Assembly (NCBI RefSeq): GCF_903652925.1
Contig: NZ_CAHLAR010000001.1
Span: 186,001 to 250,000 of the forward strand
Source of the DNA: Achromobacter anxifer
Lineage (GTDB): Bacteria; Pseudomonadota; Gammaproteobacteria; Burkholderiales; Burkholderiaceae_B
Length of the DNA stretch: 64,000 nt
Direction: 5' to 3'
In this document: positions 7,724 to 15,129 of the stretch, in pieces
Layout: each line of letters begins with the position of its first letter
Numbering within the stretch: the first letter of the stretch is position 1
Position numbers and translations under genes: made by a program
Notes under the pieces: model-generated
Told to the model about the DNA's origin: nothing
Database searches by the model: none
What the model saw: the letters and a program-made list of their open reading frames with translations, nothing else

Positions 7724-8778
7724 TTGTATTCAAGCGTGAATGTGGCCGTGCCGTTCGCCACGCCAGCAGTCACCTGGTTCGCCGTCTGGTAGTAGCGGGC
7801 GTGGAACGGCACGGTGTAGACGCCGTCCCTGGACATGCCCACCAGGGCGCCCTGGCCATAGACGACCGGCTGACGGTCCTTGTCCAGGATCTGGATGCCG
7901 ACGCCCGTTGCGGCGTTGGCGTCCGGGCTCAAGGCGATCACGCCCGGGGTGCCCGACGTGTCGGGCTTGGCGTCCATCCGCAGGTACACGGCGTTCAGCT
8001 CCGGCTTGGCCTCGCGGCAGTTCAGCTTGATGTCGAAGCGTTGTTCGGCGGCAGTGCTGCCGACTGAGCTGAACAGGTTCTTCCAGACCTTGCCAAGTTG
8101 CACGGGCGGCGTGGGGGCGGCGGTGCAGGAAGGGGTGACGATGGTCGTGGCGCGTCCGCTGATCTGTACTTGCAGGGCTTTTTGTGGTTCGTTCGACGCA
8201 TACATGGTGGCGTACAGCCCGTCCTGCAGGGAGCCATTACCCGTGTCTCTGTCGATCTTGAAGAGTTCGACTGTGATGTTCCAGTTTTTGCTGGTGCTGG
8301 TCCTGGAAGTGGTGGTCGGTAGTGAAAACGGAAAATGAACGGGTGGAACGCTATCCCAGTCCCGGAAGCCGATTCGAATTCCGATGCCGGGAATGTTGGT
8401 CCGGTAGATCCGGTTGGTGTTGCCCGAGAGTTCTCCCATGTGGATGGAGCCGACCCACGAGCCGCCGCCGTTCTTATCGCACTGAATAATCACGATGCCC
8501 TTATGGGAGATGGGGAATCTTCGTTCAACGAGCAGGGTGTTGACGGGAGCATTCGTTGGCACGAGTACGGAGCCGAGCGCGATATTGATCACGTTCTTGT
8601 CCAGCCCCTCTCCCAGCGCGCATGCTGCAAGACTTTGCGGCGCATACCCGCACAGCATCAGCGCCAGGCATGCCCATGCCAGCATGCCGCCCGTTCGTTT
8701 TCCCTTGATGCCGTGATGTACTTTCATCTCATGTCCGTTCATATGTCTTGCGATCTTCAATATGCGCATCACTGGCAC
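7720..8778 (-). CDS. Fimbrial tip adhesin (FimD/FimH-like)
   Basis: A 352-residue exported protein at the adhesin position of a chaperone-usher operon. The start is uncertain: a long basic N-terminus precedes the hydrophobic signal (MLAWACLALMLCGY), with cleavage likely after SLAA. A receptor-binding half (to about residue 210) is followed by a pilin-like half with a cysteine pair (TPSCTAA and KLNCREA) and a C-terminal beta strand ending FTLEYK, the donor-strand surface recognised by chaperones. It overlaps the usher gene by ~10 bases and the regulator by 4. Its length and position match Bordetella FimD, but the binding half is not diagnosable by eye. Confidence 0.8.
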   Translation of the reverse strand: MPVMRILKIARHMNGHEMKVHHGIKGKRTGGMLAWACLALMLCGYAPQSLAACALGEGLDKNVINIALGSVLVPTNAPVNTLLVERRFPISHKGIVIIQCDKNGGGSWVGSIHMGELSGNTNRIYRTNIPGIGIRIGFRDWDSVPPVHFPFSLPTTTSRTSTSKNWNITVELFKIDRDTGNGSLQDGLYATMYASNEPQKALQVQISGRATTIVTPSCTAAPTPPVQLGKVWKNLFSSVGSTAAEQRFDIKLNCREAKPELNAVYLRMDAKPDTSGTPGVIALSPDANAATGVGIQILDKDRQPVVYGQGALVGMSRDGVYTVPFHARYYQTANQVTAGVANGTATFTLEYK

Positions 8779-11285
8779 ACGTAGCTGACTTCGCGTATGG
8801 GCGCTGGGCGGTCCTCTTGCGGCAGGCTGTAGGACACGCCGCAGCTGTCGCCGGCGCCGCGGCCCCAGACGATGCGCATCGTTCCGGATTGCTGAGCCCC
8901 CGTCACGAAGGCCTGGCCGTCCGGCCCCACGATGCCGATCTCCTGGCCCGCCTCGTTGTCGATGCGTGCGCCGAACGGCACCACGCTGTGATCCTCGCGG
9001 GTCAGCGTCATCATCAGGCGGTAGCCCACCACCGTCTCGAATCCCGCCTGTATCACCGCGCCGCGGGTGGGCACCAGGTTCAGCGCCGCGTTCCTGACTT
9101 CGACGGTGTCGCCCAGGTCGGCGGTGCGCATGGCCAGGCGATTGGAGCGGTATGGGCTCAGGCTGGGGACGATGGCGTAGCCGGCGCCGTCCGTGCTGAT
9201 GCCGGGATGCGATTCGAACCTGACGTCCTCGGCCGCCGGCGCTTGCACCAGGGCCACGGTTTCACCCAGCGGCTGGCCCAGCGTCACGCCGCCGGCATGG
9301 ACCACGATGCCGCCCGACAGCCCCGCGCTGACCTGGTTGTAGCCGCGCCCCTGGGACGCGCCCAGGTCGACGCGCCCGATCCGGGACAGGTAGCTGGCGT
9401 TGCCCGTGCTGCTGACGCCGTTCTGATTGGAGGTTGCGGCGGTCAGGTTGTAGGTCAGCCGGTCATCTTCGAGCGCGGAGCCGAAGACGCTGGCCTGGTG
9501 GCTGGTCTGGCCGTTGTTGCCGGTGACCATGGAGTACTGGGCGCTGCTGCGCGAGGCGCCCAGCGGAATCGACAGCGACAGCATGACCTGGCGGTCGGTC
9601 GGACCAGTGCGGCCGGTGTTCATGTTGACGAAGACGTTGTAGCTGACCTGCCGGTAGAAGCCTGAATAGCCGACCTGGATCAGCCGCTCCTTCCCGTTCG
9701 TCTGCCAGTACGTCTGTTGGCGCGCAGACGCGTAGACCGATCCCCAGGCGCCAAGCGACTGGGCCACGTCGAGCCGCAGTTCGTTGCGGCGGTTGGGCAT
9801 CCTGTAGCCCAGTTCGAAATCGTCGACGCCGGTCGCTTCCTGAAAGGTCCGGTAGCCGCTGGTGGAGTAGCGGTAGCCGGCGATGCGGAAGTTGGTGCCC
9901 GCGTCATCGAAGGACTTGGCATACAGGAAGCGCACGGATTGCCCCTGGGATTTCAAGCGCTCGGTGGAGGTGCGCGCATGCGACAGGTCCAGCGAGATCG
10001 CGCCGAAATTGCGCAGGTTCTTGCCCACGCCCACCAGGCCGGACTGATAGATGCTGGCGGCGGTGACGCCACCATATAGCGAGAATTCCTGGCCCAGGCC
10101 GCGCGCGACCGTCCCTTGCACAAAGGTGGGTTCGCGTTCGTTGGAACCATAGGCGCTGCGATAGCGGCCGGCGGTGGCGCTGTAGCGCCAGGTGCCTTCG
10201 CGCAGCAGCGTGGGCACGGAGGCATAGGCCTGCACGTAGCGGTTCTGCCGGCCATCCGATTCCATGATTGTGACTTCCAGGTCGCCGCCGGAGGAAGACG
10301 GGTACAGATCGTCCAACACGAAGGCGCCGGGCGCGACATAGGTGCTGTACACGATGTAGCCGTTCTGCCTGACGGTGACGAGCGCATTGGTCCGGGCGAT
10401 GCCGCGTATGGTCGGCGCGTAGCCTTGCATGCTGTCCGGCAGCATGGAGTCGTCCGAGGAGACTTGCACGCCGCGGAACGGCACGCTGTCGAAGAAGTTG
10501 CCTGGCGTATTGCCGTCGCCGATCAGCAGTTGGCCATTGATGGAACGCAGGTCGCGCTGCAGATTGGTTTCCACCGCCTGCCAGCTGCCGCGTCCGTCGG
10601 AGCCGCGGTTGTAGTTGGAACTGTGGCGCACGCGCCAGTCGCCGAAGTTGAAGCCGCCGCGCAGGCCCGCGAACCCCATGTAGGGCGATTCCGCGCCGCG
10701 GCTGGAGGATTCTCCTCCGCCCTGGCGCGACATGTTCAGTTGATAGTCCAGCAGGGCCGCGGTGATGCCTTTGTCCCAGCGCGACGGGTCGACCGAATCC
10801 CGCGCGGCGCGCTTGATCGCGGCCTGCGGAATGCTCAGCAGCAGACGCTGCTTGCCGCCATCGAATGTGACGGAGGCGTCCTGCACCAGGGCCGCCAGGT
10901 CCACGCAAGCGCCGTCGGCGCCGGCCGATTCGGGCAGCGCGGCCATGTTGACGCCCCAGGCCTCCAGCTGGCCGCGGGTCAGGCAGACCGAGGGCTGCTT
11001 CTGGCCTTCCCGGGCCTCGATGATGATCCTGCTCTTGCCCGCCGACTGGTCGTTGACGATCACGTCGGCCAGGTACTCTCCTGGCAGGACGCTATTGCCG
11101 AAACTGAAGATGGACAGGTCGGCCTGCGGCTGGTCTCCGCCGGTGCCCAGGAAGTCCTGGTTGAAGACGGCTCCCTGCGGCTCGGCCGCCTGGGCCGCCA
11201 AGGAAACCAAGCCCAGCGCCAGCGACGCCAAGGCCGTGTATGCAGGAATGCGGACCTGCTGCGATACGCCATTCATTCGATGCAC
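8769..11285 (-). CDS. Fimbrial outer-membrane usher
   Basis: An 838-residue outer-membrane usher that exports and polymerises fimbrial subunits delivered by the chaperone. A signal peptide ends near AAQAAEP. The N-terminal chaperone-binding domain (FNQDFLGTG, LPGEYLADV) is followed by the 24-strand barrel with the plug segment (PFRGVQVSSDDSMLPDSMQG, APTIRGIA) and C-terminal domains ending with a cysteine (VSYVCQ). The full family length is present and nothing appears broken. A second in-frame ATG lies 3 codons downstream. It starts 9 bases after the chaperone stop. Confidence 0.93.
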   Translation of the reverse strand: MHRMNGVSQQVRIPAYTALASLALGLVSLAAQAAEPQGAVFNQDFLGTGGDQPQADLSIFSFGNSVLPGEYLADVIVNDQSAGKSRIIIEAREGQKQPSVCLTRGQLEAWGVNMAALPESAGADGACVDLAALVQDASVTFDGGKQRLLLSIPQAAIKRAARDSVDPSRWDKGITAALLDYQLNMSRQGGGESSSRGAESPYMGFAGLRGGFNFGDWRVRHSSNYNRGSDGRGSWQAVETNLQRDLRSINGQLLIGDGNTPGNFFDSVPFRGVQVSSDDSMLPDSMQGYAPTIRGIARTNALVTVRQNGYIVYSTYVAPGAFVLDDLYPSSSGGDLEVTIMESDGRQNRYVQAYASVPTLLREGTWRYSATAGRYRSAYGSNEREPTFVQGTVARGLGQEFSLYGGVTAASIYQSGLVGVGKNLRNFGAISLDLSHARTSTERLKSQGQSVRFLYAKSFDDAGTNFRIAGYRYSTSGYRTFQEATGVDDFELGYRMPNRRNELRLDVAQSLGAWGSVYASARQQTYWQTNGKERLIQVGYSGFYRQVSYNVFVNMNTGRTGPTDRQVMLSLSIPLGASRSSAQYSMVTGNNGQTSHQASVFGSALEDDRLTYNLTAATSNQNGVSSTGNASYLSRIGRVDLGASQGRGYNQVSAGLSGGIVVHAGGVTLGQPLGETVALVQAPAAEDVRFESHPGISTDGAGYAIVPSLSPYRSNRLAMRTADLGDTVEVRNAALNLVPTRGAVIQAGFETVVGYRLMMTLTREDHSVVPFGARIDNEAGQEIGIVGPDGQAFVTGAQQSGTMRIVWGRGAGDSCGVSYSLPQEDRPAPIREVSYVCQ

Positions 11286-11293
11286 TCCGGGCG

Positions 11294-12079
11294 TCAGCGG
11301 CCTGCGGCGGGGACGACGGGCTCGGCCTTGACGTGAACCGGGGTGTTCGCGCTGGGCACCCTGACTTTCTCTTCGGGGGTCTCGGCGCCGTAGTCATTGA
11401 TGGTGGTGAACACTACGTCCATGTCTTTGGGCGCGGACTGCCCGGACAGTGGGTACTCCAGTGCGCCGCCCGGAGGCACCATCCCGCCATTGATTTGCTG
11501 CTGGCCCTGGTTGATGTTCAGCGTCGCAAAGGTGACGTGATAGGCCGACGGATTGGCGATCTTCAGCACCGCGCCCTTGTCTCCGGCGGCAACGGCCCAT
11601 TGCAGCTGCTGGCGCTGTTCGCCCGGCTTGCCTGCCAGGCCCGACGGCCGATAGAACAACTTGATGCGGGTACGCACCGCGATCTGCAGCACGTTCTCGT
11701 CCTGGCTCTTCTCCGGAATCTCTTTGACGTTCAGCCAGAACACCGATTCGCGGTCCTGCGGCAGGCTGCCGGACAGGCGCAGTATGCGCAGCACGTTTTC
11801 CTGGCCCGGATCCAACCGCGACAGCGGCGGGCTGGCCACGAACGGCGTCTTGGTATTGCCTTCGCCGGCATCGATCCAGGCTTGCACGACATAGGGGGCC
11901 GCACCCGTGTTCTTGACCGGGATGGAGGACTCGCGTTCCTTTTCGTTGAAAATGACGCGGGTGCCGCCGACCAGCACGCCTGCTTCGGCGTCGGCAGCGC
12001 AGGCGAGCGCGGCCGCCAGGGCGAAAATCATGAAGGGCCGTGCCTTGAGCACGAACCGTTGCGCGATGTCTTTCAGCAT
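11294..12079 (-). CDS. Periplasmic fimbrial chaperone (PapD/FimB-like)
   Basis: About 261 residues from the ATG at 12079. This start places a signal peptide (FMIFALAAALACAADAEA) in front of the mature strand GVLVGGTRVIFNEKE; the upstream extension to 12214 is Arg/Pro-rich and unlikely to be translated. The family features are clear: VRVxFxxKExxxxIPVKN-type first strand, the RILRLSGSLPQDRES segment and FWLNVKEIP. It caps subunits by donor-strand complementation in the periplasm before delivery to the usher. A 142-base spacer with two hairpins separates it from the pilin gene. Confidence 0.92.
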   Translation of the reverse strand: MLKDIAQRFVLKARPFMIFALAAALACAADAEAGVLVGGTRVIFNEKERESSIPVKNTGAAPYVVQAWIDAGEGNTKTPFVASPPLSRLDPGQENVLRILRLSGSLPQDRESVFWLNVKEIPEKSQDENVLQIAVRTRIKLFYRPSGLAGKPGEQRQQLQWAVAAGDKGAVLKIANPSAYHVTFATLNINQGQQQINGGMVPPGGALEYPLSGQSAPKDMDVVFTTINDYGAETPEEKVRVPSANTPVHVKAEPVVPAAGR

Positions 12080-12139
12080 GAGGATCTCGATGTTCTGCCA
12101 CGCAGGCCAGCGTGGAGGGCGATGGCGGCGATTCAGGCC

Positions 12140-12158
12140 GCGGTTCCGTTGGAACCGC
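12140..12158 (-). other. Hairpin in the pilin-chaperone spacer (proximal to chaperone)
   Basis: A perfect 8-bp stem, GCGGTTCC/GGAACCGC, with a 3-nt loop in the leftward fimbrial transcript. It may limit read-through or shape RNA decay between the pilin and chaperone genes. Confidence 0.4.
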
Positions 12159-12180
12159 CCGTGGCGTGGAGGCTTGCGGC

Positions 12181-12206
12181 CAGCCCCGCTGCTGCGGGAC
12201 CGGCTG
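12181..12206 (-). other. Hairpin just after the pilin stop codon
   Basis: A bulged stem-loop with a CCCGC/GCGGG core and CAGC/GCTG outer pairs lies 16-41 bases after the pilin stop. Such structures commonly keep the major-subunit message more abundant than downstream assembly genes; there is no T-run for full termination. Confidence 0.4.
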
Positions 12207-12221
12207 TCCGGCAAAGCGGCG

Positions 12222-12758
12222 TCAGTTGTAGTTCACCGTGAACTGCGCGGTGGCGTTGGCCGGGCCGGGGGTAACGGTGGCGCCGGTCGAAACGTAGGCG
12301 GCTTCGAACTTCAGGTTGTTGGTGCCGACGCCCAGGACGTATTTCGGGGAGGGCGAACCCAGCGCGATCTTGGCGCGCGTCGCATCGCGCAGTTCGACGG
12401 CTACGCCGGAGGCGCTGGCGGTCAGGCCGCCCGAGTTTGCAATGGCCAGCACATCGGAGCTGACGCTGTCCGGCGTGCCGCTGAACGTAATGCTTGCGCC
12501 CTTGGCCGAGGCGCTGCAATCGGTCAGCTGGATCTCGAACTGGGCGGGAGTCGAATGCTTGCCCGCGGCGCCGTCCATGCTGGCGCGCGACACTTTGCCG
12601 AGCGGGACGACCAGATTGGTCGCGCCAGGGGAGACGGAGCACGGCGCGTCGACGATTTCGCCGTTGAACTGGACACGCCCGTCTTCGGCCAGTGCGGCTT
12701 GGGAAACCGCGGCGGCCGTGGCGAGCAGGGCAAACTTGGCAAGAGTGTTCTTGTTCAT
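12222..12758 (-). CDS. fimA: Major fimbrial subunit (type 1 pilin)
   Basis: A 178-residue pilin of the FimA/Fim2 type. The signal peptide ends at QAALA-ED; the mature strand GRVQFNGEIVDAPCSV carries the first conserved cysteine, and the second is in QLTDCSA. The last strand AQFTVNYN is the usual chaperone/usher recognition end with a penultimate tyrosine. It is the first gene of the leftward pilin, chaperone, usher, adhesin and regulator operon. No strong -35 was found upstream, which suits an activator-dependent promoter. Confidence 0.9.
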   Translation of the reverse strand: MNKNTLAKFALLATAAAVSQAALAEDGRVQFNGEIVDAPCSVSPGATNLVVPLGKVSRASMDGAAGKHSTPAQFEIQLTDCSASAKGASITFSGTPDSVSSDVLAIANSGGLTASASGVAVELRDATRAKIALGSPSPKYVLGVGTNNLKFEAAYVSTGATVTPGPANATAQFTVNYN

Positions 12759-13035
12759 GGAAATAAATATCCTGATAGTCGATTAATAATCAAAAACGCC
12801 GTCTGGGACTACTGAAAACTGATGGCGACCGACTTTGAAGTGCTTTCGATGGATTTTCAGGAATTAACTTCCACGCGACTCTGGTGTTATCGAAATTCAA
12901 TCCGAATAATGCTGAAGAGGCACGGCAAGATAATCAATCCGTCTGCTTCCCAGAATCCCGAATCCTGCATTTCGTCGGTGGCTGAAAATTAAAGGAGCCG
13001 GGATTTCCACAATGTAGGAATCCTCTCTTCTTGTT

Positions 13036-13055
13036 GTATGAAATTTCGTATGAAA
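13036..13055 (-). promoter_or_regulatory. Paired heptad repeats resembling BvgA-type sites
   Basis: On the minus strand TTTCATA occurs twice, 12 bases apart, pointing toward the pilin gene. The heptads resemble the BvgA consensus TTTCYTA with one mismatch each. The BvgA-like response regulator encoded at 16841 is an obvious candidate ligand. They lie ~280 bases before the pilin start, so they may equally serve the rightward operon. Confidence 0.35.
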
Positions 13056-13061
13056 AAGATG

Positions 13062-13090
13062 ATTGGCAATTCTTGCTAATAATTGCCAAT
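13062..13090. promoter_or_regulatory. Perfect 10-bp inverted repeat, operator-like
   Basis: ATTGGCAATT (13062-13071) and AATTGCCAAT (13081-13090) are perfect inverted arms around 9 bases. Their centres are ~19 bases apart, suiting a dimeric regulator; as RNA they would form a stable hairpin. No neighbouring gene explains them. Confidence 0.45.
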
Positions 13091-13281
13091 GTTGTCGCAA
13101 TAAAGCGATTTGTTTGATGGTTTTGGCGCTCCTTTTCTCCGTGATTTGAAAGCAACGTTTCGCTGAATTTGCCGGGGTGCAGGTGCGCATATCAGGCTGG
13201 CGCCATGCCTTCTGCGATAAAATCGACGCTGCGCAGCGCATACCGAATCCAGCCACAGGCACGACCACCATAATTTCCAGA

Positions 13282-15129
13282 ATGAAGCCGGAAGCTCTTG
13301 CGAGCGCTATGCAGCGCAGCGGCGTCGGCCGCAGCCGGATGGCGGTTGGGGCGGCCGCGATTTTGATAGTCCTTTGCGCGCTGGCCGCGCCGATGGCTGC
13401 CGCGTTCGTGCAGCGGCAGGCTGCCTCGGCGGAAGCGCTGTCCTGGATATTGAACGGCGTTTTGTTCATGGCCCTGTTGCCGACGGCGCTGGTATTGCGA
13501 AACGCCACAATTAAAGATCGCGATCCGTTGCGTCGCCTGAAGCAGGTCGCCCGCTTGATCGCTGCGGCGCCTGTGGACATGGGAGTGCGGGAAAAGTCGC
13601 TGCGCCTGGTCGGGCCCAGCGTGGGCTTGCAGCGTTTTGCCGACATCGTCATAAGAAATGGGTGGATCGAGCAGGGCCACTACGATATGGCGTCCCTGCC
13701 CGGTAACGAGAAAGACCGGAGATCGCTGATACCGGAAATTGCCGCCACGATCCGCGAGTTCGAGGCCGCAATGGCCAGCGGCGAACCGCGAGTCTATGAC
13801 TTCAGCCATGAACTGACGACCGTCGGCATCAAGGTGCAACATCAGGCATCGGCTTTCCCCTTGCGAGGCGCAGGCGATCAAGTCATCGGCATGTTGTCCG
13901 TCGGCATGTATTTCACGGGCCATGGCCAGACGCTGGACGATTCGGCCAGCGCGCATAGCAAGGCGGAACGCATCAACAACATGAAGACCCGATTCCTCGC
14001 TGCGGTCAGCCGCGACGTGCGCAATCCCTTGAACGCCATGGCCGGGTTGCTGGAGATGGCTGCGTTCGATTCCACGATGCCCCGCCATTCGAAGGAATTG
14101 CTGCAGACCCTGCGATCTTCCGCAAGGTCGCTGCTTCAGTTGCTGCCCGCCATCGTCGATACCCGCCGGATGGAGACGGGCGATCTCCTGTGCGCGCGCG
14201 CATCGGTTTCGTTGCGTGACGTCGCGGGGGACGTGGTCGCGCTGTTCGCACCCAGCGCTTACGAGAAGGGTATAAGCTTGACGCTGGAGGTTGCACCAGG
14301 GGTTGCCGTCAACCACTTGATTGACGCCCAGGGGGTGAACCAGCTGCTCAACAATTTCCTGTCCAACGCCATACGCCATACGGAGCGCGGCGGGGTTCGC
14401 ATACATCTGGATGGCGCCCCGGTGGCGGATGGCCGGCAATGGGTCACGCTATCCATCGTCGATACCGGCAGCGGCATCGAACCCTACATACAGCAGAAGC
14501 TGTCGGAATCCCGCTACGAAGCGGGGCTGAGCGCCTCTCCCGATGGCGCCGGCCTGGGTTTGCACTATTGCCAGCAAATGGTGCTGCGCATGGGGGGAAC
14601 CATCCACATCTCCAGCACTGTCGGCCAGGGCACGCATGTCCATGTCCGCGTGCCATTGACGCTAGGCCCCGCCGAATTGCGCGACGCGGCGCAGCAGGCA
14701 GCGCCCGATGCCGCGCCCCGGCCCGCCACCGGATTCCAGACGCTCGTCGTCGAAGGCCAGCCAGACAACCGCCTGCTGTTGAAGAGCCAGTTGCAGTTCC
14801 TCGGCCACGAGGTCCAGATGGCGGAAGACGGCGCGCAGGGCTTGGAGCTGGCCAGGGCACGCCGGTTCGACCTGATCGTCTGCGACGACGCCTTGCCGGA
14901 CATGGATGGGGCCGGATTTGTGCGCGCGCTGCGCGAGGATGCGGGAGGGCATGGCGCCGTTCCCGTGCTGGGGTACACGCCCGAAGCGCGGGCGGAAGAT
15001 CGCGAGGCGGGCCTGCCGGCCGGCATGAATGGAGTATTGGTGAAACCCGCCAGCCTGCGGGAACTGGAATTGGCGGTTGCCTCCTGTATTCCGGCCGCAA
15101 GCGGGCTCGCGCGGGACGGAGCGGCATAG
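13282..15129 (+). CDS. Degenerate hybrid histidine kinase lacking the phosphoacceptor His
   Basis: A 615-residue membrane protein with two hydrophobic segments (about 21-43 and 54-73), a variable linker, then HisKA, HATPase and receiver domains. In the H-box the expected SHEIRTP is SRDVRNP, so Arg244 replaces the phosphoacceptor His. The ATPase domain keeps its N (NNFLSNAIRHT), G1 (DTGSGIE) and G2 (GAGLGLH) boxes. The receiver keeps Asp535, the Thr and the Lys (VLVKPAS), but its acidic pair is Glu491-Gly492. It is thus probably a pseudokinase that modulates its intact neighbour. The start at 13282 is chosen because the upstream extension lies in the AT-rich spacer. It overlaps the next kinase by one base. 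Confidence 0.85.
   Translation: MKPEALASAMQRSGVGRSRMAVGAAAILIVLCALAAPMAAAFVQRQAASAEALSWILNGVLFMALLPTALVLRNATIKDRDPLRRLKQVARLIAAAPVDMGVREKSLRLVGPSVGLQRFADIVIRNGWIEQGHYDMASLPGNEKDRRSLIPEIAATIREFEAAMASGEPRVYDFSHELTTVGIKVQHQASAFPLRGAGDQVIGMLSVGMYFTGHGQTLDDSASAHSKAERINNMKTRFLAAVSRDVRNPLNAMAGLLEMAAFDSTMPRHSKELLQTLRSSARSLLQLLPAIVDTRRMETGDLLCARASVSLRDVAGDVVALFAPSAYEKGISLTLEVAPGVAVNHLIDAQGVNQLLNNFLSNAIRHTERGGVRIHLDGAPVADGRQWVTLSIVDTGSGIEPYIQQKLSESRYEAGLSASPDGAGLGLHYCQQMVLRMGGTIHISSTVGQGTHVHVRVPLTLGPAELRDAAQQAAPDAAPRPATGFQTLVVEGQPDNRLLLKSQLQFLGHEVQMAEDGAQGLELARARRFDLIVCDDALPDMDGAGFVRALREDAGGHGAVPVLGYTPEARAEDREAGLPAGMNGVLVKPASLRELELAVASCIPAASGLARDGAA

Larger units (their letters stand above)
12759..13281. 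other. AT-rich divergent regulatory spacer between fimbrial operon and kinase operon
   Basis: A 523-base gap with clearly lower GC than its flanks and no convincing gene. A 73-codon open frame on the minus strand (12934-13155) has no recognisable features. It holds two GTATGAAA direct repeats (13036-13055) and a perfect 10-bp inverted repeat (13062-13090), listed separately. No homopolymer C tract of the kind behind Bordetella fim phase variation was seen. Confidence 0.6.

Noticed and set aside
12080-12214. N-terminal extension of the fimbrial chaperone
   Set aside because: It is Arg/Pro-rich, covers the spacer hairpins and would bury the signal peptide; the ATG at 12079 is the sensible start.
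12934-13155. 73-codon minus-strand open frame in the AT-rich fimbrial spacer
   Set aside because: No ribosome site, signal or motif; it overlaps the repeats and looks like chance in low-GC sequence.
12759-13281. Poly-C phase-variable fim promoter as in Bordetella
   Set aside because: No C or G homopolymer tract was found in the spacer.
14439-15128. Upstream extension of the second hybrid kinase frame
   Set aside because: It overlaps the first kinase in another frame and lacks motifs; the kinase starts at 15129 or 15153.
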